Positions 1 to 7,840 of a DNA stretch of 64,000 nt are shown piece after piece. Where the stretch lies: the NCBI GenBank assembly GCA_963676095.1, contig OY781040.1, forward strand, positions 7,192,001 through 7,256,000. The letters run 5' to 3'. The DNA comes from G963676095 sp963676095 (GTDB taxonomy: Bacteria > Bacteroidota > Bacteroidia > Bacteroidales > Prolixibacteraceae). Under the pieces are notes generated by a model that was not told the origin of the DNA, did not search any database, and saw nothing but the letters and a program-made list of their open reading frames with translations. The number at the start of each line of letters is the position of its first letter. Position 1 is the first letter of the stretch. Position numbers and translations under genes: made by a program.

Positions 1-757
1 GTTCAAAAGGAATTTTCCCGATTACCGGGATTCCCGATTCTGAACACCAGGTCTGAATTTGTCCGGTTATATCATCATTTAAATCAGACTTGTTAACAAC
101 AACACAGGCGGGAATTTTAAATCCGTCCGTCAATTCAACGATCCTCCGCAGATCGTGAAACCCGGAGCGGGTAGGCTCGGTTACCAAAATTACCTTATTG
201 GCCCCGGTTACAGAAGAAATGACAGGGCACCCTGTTCCTGGCGGGCCGTCCGTGATGATGGTATGACTTCCGGACATTTCAGCAAGCCGGTGTGCTTCTT
301 CCCGGACGACACTGACCAGCTTTCCTGAGTTCTCTTCTCCCGGAGCAAGCCGCGCATGCACCATATAACCGTTTCTGAAGGTTCCTGTATAATAGCGGCT
401 TTTGTCACTATCAATCATTTGGATTGCCCCGGAGGGACATATACGGGAACATAGTTTACATCCGTCACACAATGTTTCCGAAACAGAAACCTCTCCGTTT
501 TGAAAGACAATGGCCTCAAACCGGCAGTAGTCGATACACAATCCACAACGGGTGCATTTCTCCGGATCAATAACAGCCTTCTGTCCTGTGACAAATTTTT
601 CCTCTCGATAATGCTCCGGCTGTAAGATAAGGTGCAGGTTAGCCGCATCAACATCACAATCTGCAATTACAGGGTTATTGCCTAGAATAGCAAATGCAGC
701 GCTGAGACTTGTCTTTCCGGTTCCTCCTTTCCCGCTTAACAGGACAATTTCGACCAT
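1..757 (-). CDS. ferredoxin-containing MinD/ParA-type ATPase (second of pair), 3' end cut by window edge
   Basis: The frame is open from ATG at 757 to the window edge, giving 252 residues without a stop. A deviant Walker A (GKGGTGKT) lies at residues 9-16. Two 4Fe-4S ferredoxin motifs follow, with Cys at about 68/71/74/78 and 97/100/103/107, then a DGPPGTGCP switch-type motif and VTEPT. The start lies 22 bp inside the end of the upstream ATPase gene, which suggests translational coupling and a heterodimer. The family (MinD with an inserted ferredoxin domain, DVU2103/2104-like) belongs to the orange-protein complex of Desulfovibrio, where the pair is linked to Fe-S/Mo-Cu cluster handling and to cell division. 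The role here is inferred from family and neighbours. The missing C-terminus lies beyond position 1. Confidence 0.85.
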   Translation of the reverse strand, partial: MVEIVLLSGKGGTGKTSLSAAFAILGNNPVIADCDVDAANLHLILQPEHYREEKFVTGQKAVIDPEKCTRCGLCIDYCRFEAIVFQNGEVSVSETLCDGCKLCSRICPSGAIQMIDSDKSRYYTGTFRNGYMVHARLAPGEENSGKLVSVVREEAHRLAEMSGSHTIITDGPPGTGCPVISSVTGANKVILVTEPTRSGFHDLRRIVELTDGFKIPACVVVNKSDLNDDITGQIQTWCSESGIPVIGKIPFE

Positions 758-1611
758 GAGCCAATCTGTTTTTTTATATTTTTGAGTAGAACATTAAATC
801 GTTCATAATACCCGGCATCTTCTTCGGCAACCAAATGCCCTTCGGAATAAACACGGGCAACTTCACGATCAAAAGGAAATTCAGCCAGCAAGGGGACATG
901 ATTTTCTTCCATCCAGTTATACAAATCCCTGTTTCCAAGTCCTGCCCGGTTAACCACTGCGCCAAACGGCTTCCCGATTTTCTGAAGTGTTTCCGCAGAA
1001 AGTTTCAGGTCGTTTAACCCGAATGGCGTAGGCTCGGCTACCAAAACGACAAAGTCGGACTGATCGACAGCTGCAATAAACGGGCATGCAATGCCGGGAG
1101 GCGAATCGATCAATATGAGCGACTGGTCCCCTGCTTCCCTGATTGCCCGGCGTATTACCGGGACAGGAGAATAAACGCCAACCTCTGTCCGGCTTTCAAT
1201 CACCCGCGCATGATCATTCACAAGAAATAAGGTAACATTCCCCAATAATTTTTCCGTCTCGCTGATAGCCCCTTGCTTACAGGCAACGGTACAGGCCCCG
1301 CAATCGTGGCATAAATCCGGCAACACCTGGATAAAACCATTTTCCGGGAAAAATAATATTGCCTGATAATTACAGTACTCGTAACACTTTCCGCAGTAGG
1401 TACACCTTTCAGTATGAATGACAGGGATATGCTGCGAAACACTGAAAGACTGCAACATATTCCCTGAAATAAATTCGGCGACATTAGGCTCTTCTGCATC
1501 ACAATCGACCAGCGTTACAGAAATACCTTCCTGCCGGGCAACAAAAAAAAGATTGGTAGAGACAAATGTTTTTCCAGTTCCTCCTTTGCCGCTTGCAATG
1601 GCGATCCTCAT
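736..1611 (-). CDS. ferredoxin-containing MinD/ParA-type ATPase (first of pair)
   Basis: 291 residues. The N-terminal deviant Walker A GKGGTGKT is at residues 8-15, followed by LVDCDAEEPN. Two CxxCxxCxxxC ferredoxin motifs have Cys at 70/73/76/80 and 101/104/107/111. Then come DSPPG (switch II-like) and VAEPTPFGLNDL. It is a soluble P-loop ATPase with an inserted 2x[4Fe-4S] domain and is paralogous to the next gene, which it overlaps by 22 bp. A NifX-like protein ends 12 bp upstream, so the three are almost certainly co-transcribed. Family knowledge points to metal-cluster assembly or a MinD-type positioning role in the anaerobe-specific ORP complex. The substrate cannot be read from the sequence. 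Confidence 0.88.
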   Translation of the reverse strand: MRIAIASGKGGTGKTFVSTNLFFVARQEGISVTLVDCDAEEPNVAEFISGNMLQSFSVSQHIPVIHTERCTYCGKCYEYCNYQAILFFPENGFIQVLPDLCHDCGACTVACKQGAISETEKLLGNVTLFLVNDHARVIESRTEVGVYSPVPVIRRAIREAGDQSLILIDSPPGIACPFIAAVDQSDFVVLVAEPTPFGLNDLKLSAETLQKIGKPFGAVVNRAGLGNRDLYNWMEENHVPLLAEFPFDREVARVYSEGHLVAEEDAGYYERFNVLLKNIKKQIGSWSKLSC

Positions 1612-1623
1612 TCGAACTTCCGG

Positions 1624-1968
1624 TTAATGATCACAGGCATTTGTTCCTGTCACCAATGAATTTTTCAGCCAGTCAGCTACCAGATCTTTTGGTGCCTTTG
1701 CCTGTGCCCCTACATTAACACTGATATTTTGTGCTGCAAACAGGCTGACGGCACGTTGTCCCATCCCCCCTGCGATGATATCTGTTACCCCCCGTTCGGC
1801 AAGCCATTTCGGAAGTAAGCCGGGTTCATGGGGAGGAGGGGTAACCCGTTGTTCACTGACGATGGAATCGTTATCAGTTTCAACAATGGCAAATTGTTTA
1901 CAATGTCCAAAATGTTGGCACAACTGTTCATTTTCTAAAGGAATAGCTATTAAATGTTTCATATCCAT
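1624..1968 (-). CDS. NifX/NifB C-terminal-like (dinitrogenase FeMo-cofactor biosynthesis fold) small protein
   Basis: 114 residues, or 112 if the second ATG at 1962 is used. The FGHCKQF segment near residue 20 and GVTDIIAGGMGQRA near residue 60 are the signature of the DiNase_FeMo-co fold of NifX, NafY, NifB C-terminus and the Mo-Cu orange protein Orp. These small proteins carry or scaffold metal-sulphur clusters. There are no nif structural genes nearby, so nitrogen fixation is not implied. It sits 12 bp before the ferredoxin-MinD pair and downstream of a second NifX-like gene and two DUF5320-type micro-proteins, the arrangement seen in ORP-type clusters of anaerobes. The C-terminus ends in a Cys-Asp-His, which could bind metal (inference). 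Confidence 0.85.
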   Translation of the reverse strand: MDMKHLIAIPLENEQLCQHFGHCKQFAIVETDNDSIVSEQRVTPPPHEPGLLPKWLAERGVTDIIAGGMGQRAVSLFAAQNISVNVGAQAKAPKDLVADWLKNSLVTGTNACDH

Positions 1969-2134
1969 ATTAATTTATAATTAAAAAAAATACATGAAAC
2001 GAGCCGGAATAAATAATTTGCCATAAGGAAAATATTTTTCACGACCGTTTCCTGAATAGAATTTTTTGATTTGTCGGAATTCAAAAAACAGTGTTTGCCT
2101 TATAAAGGCAACCGGCACTATAATTATTAAAAGA

Positions 2135-2368
2135 TTAAGCGTTCCCCCTGAAGCGCATCCCCAGGCCACGGCCTCGTCCCTGGCCTTTTCCCGATCCGCG
2201 GCCCCGTCCCAGGCCCAATCCTTTACCTTGTCCCGGTTGTAACGAACCGATCCGGTCCTGCATGATTTCGTCGCTTGTTTTTCCTTTGTTCTCCGGGTTA
2301 CAGCGTCCCATTTTTCTTCCGGTCATTGGCCCCTCATTACTCGGGCCTTTTCTGTTTAACCCTGACAT
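2135..2368 (-). CDS. DUF5320-like small Gly/Arg-rich protein
   Basis: 77 residues. The start was set at 2368 because a near-perfect Shine-Dalgarno (GAGGAGGTTATT before ATG) lies there; a longer open frame upstream has no such site. The N-terminus, with GP, GPMTGRKMGRCNP and a single Cys, matches the short DUF5320 family, often found beside NifX and MinD genes. The C-terminal half is a low-complexity run of Gly, Arg, Lys and Gln, strongly basic, which could bind nucleic acid or a phosphate surface. Its function is unknown. It shares the GP-TGR-GxC pattern with the next small gene upstream (2437-2619) and probably arose from it by duplication. Confidence 0.7.
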   Translation of the reverse strand: MSGLNRKGPSNEGPMTGRKMGRCNPENKGKTSDEIMQDRIGSLQPGQGKGLGLGRGRGSGKGQGRGRGLGMRFRGNA

Positions 2369-2436
2369 AATAACCTCCTCTTTAATATGTATAAATGTTA
2401 AAATAAATCCCAAAGGCCGGTTGCCAATACCTAAGA

Positions 2437-2619
2437 TCACTTTAGTCCGCTTTTCAGGCGTTTCCCCCGACCTTTTCCGCCTCCGGATTTCCGGCGCAGT
2501 CCCATGCCTTTTCCAAGTCTGGAAAGGGCTTCTTTGTCGGTAATATTCCGGCATTTTCCCAAGTTCCGCCCTGTTTGCTTCCCTTCTTTTTCAGGGCCGG
2601 TTCCATCAAGCTGCGGCAT
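2437..2619 (-). CDS. DUF5320-like small protein (MPxxDGTGP type)
   Basis: 60 residues starting MPQLDGTGPEKEGKQTGRN and followed by GKC, the canonical DUF5320 N-terminus (M-P-x-x-D-G-T-G-P ... T-G-R ... G-x-C). The C-terminus is basic and Gly-rich (KGMGLRRKSGGGKGRGKR). Its start lies 12 bp after the end of the NifX-like gene, so it is operonic. It is a short paralogue of the gene at 2135-2368. Function is unknown; families like this co-occur with NifX/MinD/DUF134 clusters in anaerobes. Its small size makes it easy to miss, but the motif makes it a real gene with fair certainty. Confidence 0.68.
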   Translation of the reverse strand: MPQLDGTGPEKEGKQTGRNLGKCRNITDKEALSRLGKGMGLRRKSGGGKGRGKRLKSGLK

Positions 2620-2631
2620 CGTTTTAAATTT

Positions 2632-2949
2632 TTATTTTTTTAGTAACTCAATAATATCACATACCCTCTTTTCAGGGTCTTTTACAATAATCAACTGAAT
2701 ACGGAGCTGATCGAAGACAGACTTAACCTTTGCCCCAAACTCTCCGGAAACGACTTTATTCACCCCTCTCGAGGCAATCAGTTGAACAGAAGCAGGTCCG
2801 GCTCCTTCCACTCTTTCCTTGTTCAGGTTAGGAATAAATTCAACAGCCTGGCTTTCCGTATCATAAATGACAAAATAAGCACAACGCCCAAAACGGCTGT
2901 CCAGGTTCGATTTAATTGTATTCCCCGATGATGTGATTGCTACTTTCAT
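2632..2949 (-). CDS. NifX-like (DiNase_FeMo-co fold) small protein
   Basis: 105 residues starting MKVAITSSGN at 2949; a TTG 21 bp upstream would add seven non-family residues. The motifs SNLDSRFGRCAYFVIYD and GVNKVVSGEFGAKV are typical of the NifX/Orp fold. It keeps the conserved Cys in the FGRC motif. It is the first structural gene after the DUF134 regulator, 17 bp from its stop codon. It is a second, divergent copy of the fold within 1 kb, so the cluster encodes two candidate metal-cluster carriers as well as two ferredoxin ATPases. Confidence 0.85.
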   Translation of the reverse strand: MKVAITSSGNTIKSNLDSRFGRCAYFVIYDTESQAVEFIPNLNKERVEGAGPASVQLIASRGVNKVVSGEFGAKVKSVFDQLRIQLIIVKDPEKRVCDIIELLKK

Positions 2950-2966
2950 GTGTCTATAATTTTTTT

Positions 2967-3536
2967 TCAATTATAATTTTTTCCTAAAAAATGAGGCCCG
3001 CCTTTCCGTATCATCAGGCTATGGCATTCAGGACAATATTTCTTTCTGCACGGTGTTCCTTCCACATATGTTTTCTCTTTCCCGCATTTCGGGCAAACAC
3101 ACAGGTCTTCCCCATCAATCTGTTCCGAAAAATCTTCATTGTATTGTTCTATATCTGTCCCGTTGCAAAGGCCACAGTTTCTCACCTCCTGATCTTTGTC
3201 CGGATGATTAAACCAACAGTTACAAGTATGACATAAATACCATTCACTATTGAAATAAACTTTCCCTCCCTCGAATATAATTGGCCGCCCTTCTATAAAA
3301 GCCCGGGCCACCTTGCGCCTGGCACTTTCATAAATACGGGCAAAAGTTGGCCGGGAAACCTGCATGACCTCAGCAGCCTGAACCTGTCCGTACAGTTCAA
3401 GATCGCTTAAGCGGATCGATTCATATTCCTCAAAATTCAGAATAACCGGCTGGCCTTCTCCTGAAAGCCCGATAGGCCTGAATCCTTTAAAATGGGGAGG
3501 ATTATTGACCCGTCGTATTTTTTTAGGTCTTGGCAT
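2967..3536 (-). CDS. DUF134-family helix-turn-helix regulator with C-terminal zinc ribbons
   Basis: 189 residues. The first ~100 match DUF134: MPRPKKIRRV start, FKP-like FKGFRPIGL, LNFEEYESIRLSDLE, then a helix-turn-helix (QAAEVMQVSRPTFARIYESARRKVA) at about 50-75. Beyond residue 100 there is an extension with several CxxC pairs (CHTCNC, CGLC, CVCPKC, CRKKYCPEC) that should form two zinc ribbons or bind Fe-S/Mo ligands. DUF134 proteins are usually about 100 residues, so the ribbon fusion is notable and could sense metal or sulphide (inference). It is the first gene of the minus-strand cluster and is probably its autoregulated local regulator. Confidence 0.85.
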   Translation of the reverse strand: MPRPKKIRRVNNPPHFKGFRPIGLSGEGQPVILNFEEYESIRLSDLELYGQVQAAEVMQVSRPTFARIYESARRKVARAFIEGRPIIFEGGKVYFNSEWYLCHTCNCWFNHPDKDQEVRNCGLCNGTDIEQYNEDFSEQIDGEDLCVCPKCGKEKTYVEGTPCRKKYCPECHSLMIRKGGPHFLGKNYN

Positions 3537-3558
3537 AATTTAGATCAATTGCTCTTTA

Positions 3559-3590
3559 CAAAAGTATTAATCATTTGCTTAATTACAATA
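3559..3590 (-). promoter_or_regulatory. Bacteroidetes-type promoter of the ORP-like cluster
   Basis: Reading the minus strand, a TACTTTTG box (3566-3559) matches the Bacteroidetes -7 consensus TAnnTTTG. An ATTG lies 19 nt upstream (3589-3586) against the -33 consensus TTTG. The predicted start of transcription is about 15 nt before the DUF134 start codon. The rest of the 3537-3827 intergenic region is AT-rich with no other recognised element. Confidence 0.45.
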
Positions 3591-3827
3591 ATTTTCATTA
3601 ATAAATTAAAAAAATTCAAAACAAATATTTGTATTAGAATAATAATCAAACACATAAACTATTTTTCCATAAAGAAAAAACAAAAGAGAAGCCCTAAGAA
3701 GTGGTTAATCGCAAAAATGATTAACTTTGATTCATTGTAGCACGATTTATAAAAATAATAACACGATTTATTTATTTTTCCAATACGAAAAGAAATCGAA
3801 TAGTTAACCCAATAAAATAAATTGATT

Positions 3828-5102
3828 ATGGCCTGGTTTTTTGAACGTTCAAACGAGATTACTGCCCGGCAACTGGAAGAATTAGTCTTTCTCAGTGCCA
3901 AAACCTGCCTGAAAAGGATCTCTTCTTCTCCCCGGAAAGTTTTACTGCTTCCTCCCGACATCACCAGGGGACATTCCGGTGCAGGAACAATTACCACTAT
4001 GCTTTATCATTTTTTTGCCCCGGCGGCAGAAGTTTATGTGATGCCGACCCTTGGACAGCACCTGCCGCATACCCCCGAACAAAACCTGTGGATGTTCGGC
4101 GATATTCCGGAAGAAAAAATCCTGGTCCATGACTGGAAAAAAGATGGAAAACATCTGGGGGCAATACCGGCAGGATATGTAAAAAAAGTCACCGGGGGAA
4201 AGGCAGACTGGGAAATACCGGTCAGCATCAATAAGCTGGTCCTGGAAGAGAAATGGGACCTGATCATAAACATAGGGCACGTTGTTCCCCATGAGGTGCT
4301 GGGATTTGCCAATCATAACAAGAACTATTTCATAGGGCTCGGGGCCAAGGAAACGATCTGCTCCTCGCACATGGCAGCAGCCTGCTATGGCATCGAGAAT
4401 AACCTTGGCAACCTGGTTACCCCGCTTCGTCATTGCTTCAATAAGGCTGAGTCGGAATACCTTGGGCATCTGCCGGACGTTTACATACAGGTAGTCATGA
4501 AGTACAACGACGAAGGCCGCCTGGTACACAGCGGCTTTTACTGCGGAGACGACCTTGACACCTATCTTTTGGCCGCAGAACAATCGAAAGAAGAAAATAT
4601 CACTGTTGTTCCCCCGCTCAAAAAGGTTGTTGCCGTAATGCAGGGTAACGAATTTTTCAGTACCTGGGTGGCCAACAAGGCGATATACCGCACCAGGAAA
4701 GCGATGGCCGACGGCGGCGAACTGCTTATCATTGCACCCGGTCTAAAGCGTTTCGGGGAACAGGACGAGGTAGACAGGATTATCCGAAAATATGGCTATG
4801 CAGGCACTCCGAAGATCATGAAAGCCTGGAAAGAAAACGAAGAACTGCAGGACCTGACACATGCCACGGCACACCTGATACACGGCTCTTCAGAAGGCCG
4901 TTTCAAAATTACCTATGCCCCGGGCCACCTGCTGAAAGAAGAAATTGAAGGTGTCAATTTTGGCTACATGGATTACAATGAGGCCATTGAACGCTATAAT
5001 CCGGAAAAGCTTCAGAACGGATACAATACCATGTCCAACGGCGAAGAAATCTATTTCATCAGTACTCCTTCGGCAGGGTTGTGGATAAAAGACGGAAAAT
5101 AA
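3828..5102 (+). CDS. LarA-family nickel-pincer racemase/epimerase (lactate racemase-like)
   Basis: 424 residues from ATG at 3828 (an upstream TTG adds two residues). It has DITRGHS near residue 44 (family DxTRxxP). In numbering from this ATG, His78, His145, Lys155 and His171 reproduce the spacing of LarA His108/His174/Lys184/His200, which hold the Ni-pincer nucleotide cofactor, so it is expected to be active. The family interconverts D/L-lactate or other 2-hydroxyacids. LarB, LarC and LarE cofactor genes are not in this window, so they must be elsewhere. It is transcribed divergently from the ORP-like cluster and followed by a strong terminator. The exact substrate is unknown, since many LarA homologues act on acids other than lactate. 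Confidence 0.8.
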   Translation: MAWFFERSNEITARQLEELVFLSAKTCLKRISSSPRKVLLLPPDITRGHSGAGTITTMLYHFFAPAAEVYVMPTLGQHLPHTPEQNLWMFGDIPEEKILVHDWKKDGKHLGAIPAGYVKKVTGGKADWEIPVSINKLVLEEKWDLIINIGHVVPHEVLGFANHNKNYFIGLGAKETICSSHMAAACYGIENNLGNLVTPLRHCFNKAESEYLGHLPDVYIQVVMKYNDEGRLVHSGFYCGDDLDTYLLAAEQSKEENITVVPPLKKVVAVMQGNEFFSTWVANKAIYRTRKAMADGGELLIIAPGLKRFGEQDEVDRIIRKYGYAGTPKIMKAWKENEELQDLTHATAHLIHGSSEGRFKITYAPGHLLKEEIEGVNFGYMDYNEAIERYNPEKLQNGYNTMSNGEEIYFISTPSAGLWIKDGK

Positions 5103-5141
5103 CCGTTACCATCCCAAATTAATAAACGAGCAAATGGACAG

Positions 5142-5169
5142 GCCCCGGAACGATACTCCGGGGCTTTTT
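5142..5169 (+). terminator. rho-independent terminator after the larA-like gene
   Basis: An 8-bp perfect stem GCCCCGGA/TCCGGGGC with a 7-nt loop is followed by a run of five T, 40 bp after the stop codon. Confidence 0.85.
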
Positions 5170-5233
5170 ACATCACCCTTCCGGAATTTATCCTGCGCAA
5201 AGATCTTTAATTCACATTACATTTTGTTTTTTG

Positions 5234-5241
5234 TATTTTTG
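5234..5241 (+). promoter_or_regulatory. possible -7 element for the thioredoxin-like lipoprotein gene
   Basis: TATTTTTG fits TAnnTTTG and lies 79 bp before the ATG. No clear -33 TTTG at the usual 19-21 nt spacing was found, so this is a weak call. Confidence 0.3.
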
Positions 5242-5319
5242 AACGTTTTTTAAAGGGCATTTCCGGGTGAGGTCCTTATTATTTAATTAGAACTTAAAAT
5301 GAGTTTACAGCAATAAGAA

Positions 5320-6267
5320 ATGAAACCTACTTTTCTGTATTTCCTGTTCTCCGCGGTGATATTTGTTTCCGTAACAGGATGTCACGGCCCCTACTCTCCT
5401 TCGAAAACAGCTAAAAAGGCAGAAAACAAAACTTTTCAGGTTCCTGAAGTCCCGATATTAATTACTTCGGAAAAAGACAGGGCTGAATACCTGGCTGCCC
5501 ACTATTGGGACCTGTACAATTTTAAGGATACTGCTGCCCTTTCTGATTCCGTCAGGACCGAAAGCGCTTATGCCGGTTTTTTGCAGATCCTTCCGCATAT
5601 CTCCGGACAAAAGGCTAAAGAAGCCTTGACCGGACTAATGGATGCTTCCTCTGTCAATAAAAACGTATTTCAATTCTTTACCGCTCTGTCCCAAAAATTC
5701 CTTTATGATCCCAATTCGCCATTCCGGAATGAAGAATTTTATATTCCGGTCCTTCAATATCTGGTAGCGTCACCAAAACTGCCGGACATCTATAAAACCC
5801 GTTACAAGTATCAATTGAAAAAGGCATTGAAGAACAGACCGGGCAATACAGCTTCTGACTTTATATATACCATGCAATCCGGGGAGAAACACAAAATGTC
5901 TGCGATCTGCGCCGACTATACGCTTTTATTCTTTAACAATCCCGGTTGTCACGACTGCAGGGAGGTAAAGGATTATATGTCAGAATCAGCGGTCATCAGC
6001 AAATTGGCAAGACAGAAAACCGGGGGAACAGTAAAACTTGTTGTTCTGGCCGTTTATATTGATCAGGACCTGTCCGTTTGGGAAAAAGCTGTTTATCCGG
6101 ATTTTATGATCAACGGCTATGATGCAGGCCAGGTGATCCAAAAAAATGAACTTTATGACCTGAAGGCCATTCCAACGATGTACCTCCTGGATAAAAATAA
6201 AAAAGTGATTTTAAAGGATGCCCCCATCAGGAAAATTGAAGACTGTCTTGCCAGCATGACGCAGTGA
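5320..6267 (+). CDS. thioredoxin-like lipoprotein with DUF5106-type N-terminal region
   Basis: 315 residues. The signal peptide ends in a lipobox (VTGC, Cys21), so it is probably a membrane-anchored periplasmic protein. Residues ~50-175 are alpha-helical and resemble the DUF5106 region common in Bacteroidetes thiol-disulphide proteins. Residues ~180-315 form a thioredoxin fold with a CHDC redox pair (Cys210, Cys213) after FFNNPG and a cis-Pro loop in AIPTMYLL. Role: periplasmic thiol oxidoreduction, probably reducing or isomerising disulphides; the partner is unknown. It stands alone between the larA-like terminator and an AAA ATPase. Confidence 0.8.
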   Translation: MKPTFLYFLFSAVIFVSVTGCHGPYSPSKTAKKAENKTFQVPEVPILITSEKDRAEYLAAHYWDLYNFKDTAALSDSVRTESAYAGFLQILPHISGQKAKEALTGLMDASSVNKNVFQFFTALSQKFLYDPNSPFRNEEFYIPVLQYLVASPKLPDIYKTRYKYQLKKALKNRPGNTASDFIYTMQSGEKHKMSAICADYTLLFFNNPGCHDCREVKDYMSESAVISKLARQKTGGTVKLVVLAVYIDQDLSVWEKAVYPDFMINGYDAGQVIQKNELYDLKAIPTMYLLDKNKKVILKDAPIRKIEDCLASMTQ

Positions 6268-6510
6268 AACAGGAACAAAATATCGAAAAGCACAACTTGT
6301 TCTACCAGCAACAAAATGCTCGATGCTATTTCGGGTGTACGTATTCAGGGGCCGAAGTGGATTACGGTTACCGCTGAAGTTACGAAGCAACAATTGAAAC
6401 CATGAGTAAAAGTACAAATTTTAGCGGGCAACAATGATTTAAAATAGTCTTTTTCGTTGTTTGTTTGTTTGTTCACTTACCTGTATGAGAACGTATTTAT
6501 ATTAAAATAG
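6268..6510. other. intergenic, no gene recognised
   Basis: About 240 bp between the lipoprotein gene and the palindromic repeats. No convincing reading frame, terminator or RNA was seen. Confidence 0.5.
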
Positions 6511-6558
6511 TCCCTCAATGAGGGACTATTTACAACAAATACATCCCTCAATGAGGGA
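6511..6558 (+). promoter_or_regulatory. two copies of the palindrome TCCCTCAATGAGGGA before the AAA ATPase gene
   Basis: The 15-bp near-perfect palindrome occurs at 6511-6525 and again at 6544-6558, one copy every 33 bp. Each is followed by a similar TATTTACA-type stretch. Each has an ATG in its centre, so automated starts fall inside it. They look like tandem operator sites of a dimeric regulator, possibly the gene product itself (inference). Confidence 0.5.
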
Positions 6559-6592
6559 TTATTATTATATTTACAGCAAAAATTGGAAAAAT

Positions 6593-7768
6593 ATGGTGGA
6601 TACAGTCTTATATCAATACATGAATGAGATGCTCCGGCAGACGACACAGGAACATTTCAGGTACCTTTATCAAGAGATCGACTGGAATGCCCGTATGGTA
6701 GGCATTACAGGGCCCCGTGGTATAGGAAAGTCAACAATGATTCTGCAGCACATCAAGAAGCAAAGCGATATTTCCACCATGTTGTATGTTTCAGCAGATC
6801 ATCTGTTTTTCAATAACCATACGCTTGTCTATCTGGCAGACGAATTCATCAAAGAAGGTGGTACACACCTTTTTATTGATGAGATTCATAAATACAAGGA
6901 ATGGAGCCGTGAACTGAAGCAAATCTATGATATTCATGCCGGTCTTCATGTTGTATTTACCGGCTCATCCATTCTGGATATCAACAAGGGACAGGCAGAT
7001 TTAAGTCGTCGTGCATTGATGTACCATATGCAAGGACTGTCTTTCAGGGAATACCTTCTACTCTTTCATGGTATCAATGCTCCTGCCTGTACGTTGGATG
7101 ACATCCTTCATCATCGGGTTAATATTTCTGAAGTGGAACATCCACTGCCCCTATTCCGTAAATATTTAGCTAATGGTTATTATCCATTCTCTATAGAACC
7201 GGGCTTTGGACAACGTATTAATCAGGTAATTCAGCAAACTATCGAGATAGATATTGCTCAGTATGCAGATATGAAGCCTGCGACTACCAGGAAATTGAAA
7301 CAACTATTAACCGTTATTTCCGGTCTGGCACCGTACAAACCAAACTTCGATCATTTGGCCCAGGAAGTCAGTGTCAGTAAGAATAATGTTCCCGACTATC
7401 TCGTTTATTTAGAACAAGCAGGGATGCTGGGCCTTCTTCGTGACAATACCTCAGGGATGCGCGCATTGGGTAAGATAGAGAAAGTTTATATTGACAATCC
7501 CACTCTGATGACAGTTTTGGCCGGAGGCGACCCCGATATAGGCAATCTTCGTGAAACCTTTTTCTTCAATCAGATGAGAGTACATTATCCAATTCTCGTT
7601 TCCAGGGAATCCGACTTTCTTATAAACTCTTATACTTTTGAAGTCGGCGGTAAGAAAAAGGGCAAGAAACAGATTGAAAATGTCATGAATGGCCGTATTG
7701 TCAAGGATAATATAGAAACCGGACATGGCATTGTTGTCCCACTCTGGTATTTTGGTATGAATTACTAA
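6593..7768 (+). CDS. AAA ATPase with C-terminal DUF4143-like region
   Basis: 391 residues from ATG at 6593. The frame is open to 6518, but the upstream ATGs lie inside repeated palindromes and give a repetitive, non-family N-terminus. Walker A is GPRGIGKST and Walker B is HLFIDEIHK, followed by the sensor-1-like VFTGSSILD. This is the pattern of the large family of AAA ATPases with a DUF4143 or winged-helix C-terminus that abounds in Bacteroidetes. The late segment DHLAQEVSVSKNNVPDYLVYLEQAG looks like the winged helix typical of the family. The function of these proteins is not established; some are thought to be toxin-antitoxin-like or defence-linked. The gene stands alone and is convergent with the fimbrillin array. 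Confidence 0.75.
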   Translation: MVDTVLYQYMNEMLRQTTQEHFRYLYQEIDWNARMVGITGPRGIGKSTMILQHIKKQSDISTMLYVSADHLFFNNHTLVYLADEFIKEGGTHLFIDEIHKYKEWSRELKQIYDIHAGLHVVFTGSSILDINKGQADLSRRALMYHMQGLSFREYLLLFHGINAPACTLDDILHHRVNISEVEHPLPLFRKYLANGYYPFSIEPGFGQRINQVIQQTIEIDIAQYADMKPATTRKLKQLLTVISGLAPYKPNFDHLAQEVSVSKNNVPDYLVYLEQAGMLGLLRDNTSGMRALGKIEKVYIDNPTLMTVLAGGDPDIGNLRETFFFNQMRVHYPILVSRESDFLINSYTFEVGGKKKGKKQIENVMNGRIVKDNIETGHGIVVPLWYFGMNY

Positions 7769-7773
7769 ACTAA

Positions 7774-7840
7774 ACCGACTGTTCATAAGCTCTCCGGAAC
7801 ACCCCCCATACGAAGATGAATGCAGCCTTTGTTCTTACAT
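7774..7840 (-). pseudogene. decayed remnant resembling a DGR accessory (MutS-like, MSL) small gene
   Basis: Read on the minus strand, one frame gives NKGCIHLRMGG and, after a 1-2 nt slip, VFRRAYEQSV then a stop. This aligns with NTGEIHLHKEGIFWKACQQ in the remnant at 10243-10440. The pattern G-x-IHL-x(2)-x-G-[VI]-F-x-x-A-x-x-Q is, from memory, that of a small protein found next to DGR reverse transcriptases in Bacteroides. The rest of the 7769-7982 interval holds no gene that can be supported. Identification is tentative. Confidence 0.3.

Noticed and set aside
208..666. Two small minus-strand frames at the left edge (68 and 83 codons)
   Set aside because: They are shadows of the ferredoxin-MinD gene that reads through 1-757 in another frame with full family motifs.
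1624..2949. Nitrogen-fixation locus
   Set aside because: Only NifX-fold carriers are present, with no nitrogenase or NifE/N/B radical-SAM genes. The context is ORP-like.
3942..4583. Minus-strand 213-codon frame
   Set aside because: Antisense to the larA-like gene, which has all catalytic residues in register.
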